From assembly GCA_009705675.1 (NCBI GenBank), contig WLSX01000025.1, forward strand, positions 1-7,023: 7,023 bases of DNA. The letters run 5' to 3'. Source of the stretch: Actinomycetota bacterium (lineage in GTDB: Bacteria; Actinomycetota; Actinomycetes; Nanopelagicales; Nanopelagicaceae). This document shows positions 5,949 through 7,023 of the stretch, in pieces. Position 1 is the stretch's first letter. Every line of letters starts with the position of its first letter. The position numbers were made by a program, and so were the translations under genes. The notes beneath the pieces were generated by a model, which saw nothing but the letters and a program-made list of their open reading frames with translations, made no database searches and was not told where the DNA came from.

Positions 5949-7023
5949 TTACTTCTGAACTGTCCAAGCCTTCAAAGTGGTCTCTTTCTTGTCTTTAACC
6001 ACTTCGATGGTGATATCAATAGCTGTTGTATCACCTGTTGCTGGATCAATTGTTAGTTCCTTACCAAGTACTGATTCATCAGCTGAAACGCTAATTCCAG
6101 CACCGGTGAATACAGCGTCACGAACACCCTTGCGAGTTCCGTCAGATGCAGCAATTGCCTTCAAGATAACTTGAACAGCAGCTACACCGTAAATTGGGTA
6201 TGAACCAACTGGATCTTTACCGTACTTCGCCTTGTAGTCTGAAACAAACTTTGCACCAGCACCATTTGGGTTGTTGGCAAGCAAAAGATCTGTTGAAAGA
6301 CCTGCGAATGAAAGGTATGCACCTTGTGCCTCAGGAAGTTCATTGAACTCTGGGTATCCGGTGAAACCATCTGGACCCATCAACTTAACCTTAGTGTTAT
6401 CGCCAAGAATCTTGACTTTATCCTTAGTTAATTGACCGCCGTTGTTATCAAAGATTCCTGCAAAGTAAACCATATCTGGCTTAAGTGCTTTGATCTTTGT
6501 GAAAAGTGCTGAGTAGTCAGTCTGCTTCTTGTCCCAACCTTCGCCGTAAGCATTAGGAGAAAGAACCTTGATTCCCTGCTTCTTTGCCTCAGTTGTGAAT
6601 GCTTGACCAACACCTTGACCGTAGGTCTCAGTGTCATTAAGAACGTATACAGACTTAACCTTTAGGTCTTGAGCTGCGAATTGAGCTGCTGCTGCACCTT
6701 GGTTGTCATCAGTTGTACATACACGAGCGTATGAACGGTTACCAGTTGGGAAATACTTCTCTGGCTCTCCTTCATTCCACTTCTTTGTAAGACCTGGGTT
6801 TGTGTTTGCGTTTGAGATCATAAGCATTGGACCATCTGGAGCTTGGTTCAATACAGGAGAAATAATCTTTGCGCAGCCTGAGTTGTAAGTTCCCATTACG
6901 GCAACTTCCTTCTTATTAGCTACGTGATCTTGTGCGTTAGCAGCACACTTAGCATCATCCCATGATCCTTTTGCAGCTGTTGCGTTGTCATATGCCTTGA
7001 ATGCAAGTTCATATGTGCCAGCC
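5949..7023 (-). CDS. livK: Branched-chain amino acid ABC importer, substrate-binding protein LivK (N-terminus off right edge)
   Basis: This is the extracytoplasmic binding protein that captures leucine/isoleucine/valine or related amino acids and hands them to LivH-LivM. The frame is open from the stop at 5949 to the edge, giving 357 whole codons. The ATG at 6896 is internal, because the upstream codons (TYELAFKAYD... and KKEVAVMGTYNSG) are clearly the same protein. It is a type 1 periplasmic-binding fold (Leu/Ile/Val-binding family). The GTYNSGCAKIISPVLN segment and MISNANTNPGLT correspond to the ligand-contacting MISPAATNP region of LivJ/LivK. YARVCTTDDNQGAAAAQFA and VYVLNDTETYGQGVGQAF are the hinge and second-lobe motifs. 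The C-terminal strand ends TLKAWTVQK. The signal peptide, probably with a lipobox, and perhaps 40-60 residues lie outside the window. Codon use leans to AAG and AAC, unlike polA, which suggests high expression. Liv-family proteins also bind amides or urea, so the exact ligand is unproven. Confidence 0.92.
   Translation of the reverse strand, partial: AGTYELAFKAYDNATAAKGSWDDAKCAANAQDHVANKKEVAVMGTYNSGCAKIISPVLNQAPDGPMLMISNANTNPGLTKKWNEGEPEKYFPTGNRSYARVCTTDDNQGAAAAQFAAQDLKVKSVYVLNDTETYGQGVGQAFTTEAKKQGIKVLSPNAYGEGWDKKQTDYSALFTKIKALKPDMVYFAGIFDNNGGQLTKDKVKILGDNTKVKLMGPDGFTGYPEFNELPEAQGAYLSFAGLSTDLLLANNPNGAGAKFVSDYKAKYGKDPVGSYPIYGVAAVQVILKAIAASDGTRKGVRDAVFTGAGISVSADESVLGKELTIDPATGDTTAIDITIEVVKDKKETTLKAWTVQK

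Noticed and set aside
1..7023. Search for a mobile element, CRISPR array, tRNA/rRNA, phage or defence system
   Set aside because: Every base falls in a recognisable housekeeping gene or in a spacer of at most 114 bp; no repeats, tRNA-like cloverleaf or integrase/transposase motifs were seen.

Overview
This is an AT-rich stretch of what looks like an actinobacterial chromosome. The window holds seven protein genes in a dense, ordinary housekeeping layout. The case for an actinobacterium rests on a PolA whose proofreading centre is lost, an adjoining MenI-like hotdog thioesterase and liv cluster, and leaderless-looking starts. The AT-richness (judged by eye, not counted) fits the low-GC planktonic freshwater lineages (acI / Nanopelagicales-like) better than Streptomyces or Mycobacterium. 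That placement is inference.

Layout: (1) 1-1676, minus strand: the N-terminal 558 residues of DNA polymerase I (polA). The gene continues past the left edge. (2) 1677-1714: a 38-bp divergent intergenic region with a TANNNT -10 box placed for leaderless transcription in each direction. (3) 1715-2119, plus strand: a small hotdog-fold acyl-CoA thioesterase resembling 1,4-dihydroxy-2-naphthoyl-CoA hydrolase (menaquinone synthesis). It converges on the next gene with 2 bp between the stop codons. (4) 2122-7023, minus strand: a branched-chain/hydrophobic amino acid ABC importer operon, transcribed livK-livH-livM-livG-livF. livK runs off the right edge. The four downstream genes are packed with gaps or overlaps of 1-2 nt. 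The only real gap is the 114 bp between livK and livH, which carries two stem-loops.

How it works together: LivK, a lipid-anchored or secreted binding protein, captures the amino acid. LivH and LivM form the membrane channel, and LivG and LivF are the paired ATPases. The stem-loops after livK and its distinct codon choice (AAG and AAC favoured) suggest the binding protein is made in excess over the membrane complex.

I found no mobile element, CRISPR array, RNA gene or phage gene, and no sign of a previously undescribed system. The points worth a second look are regulatory: the twin leaderless promoters, the livK-livH stem-loops, and the terminator-less convergent junction.
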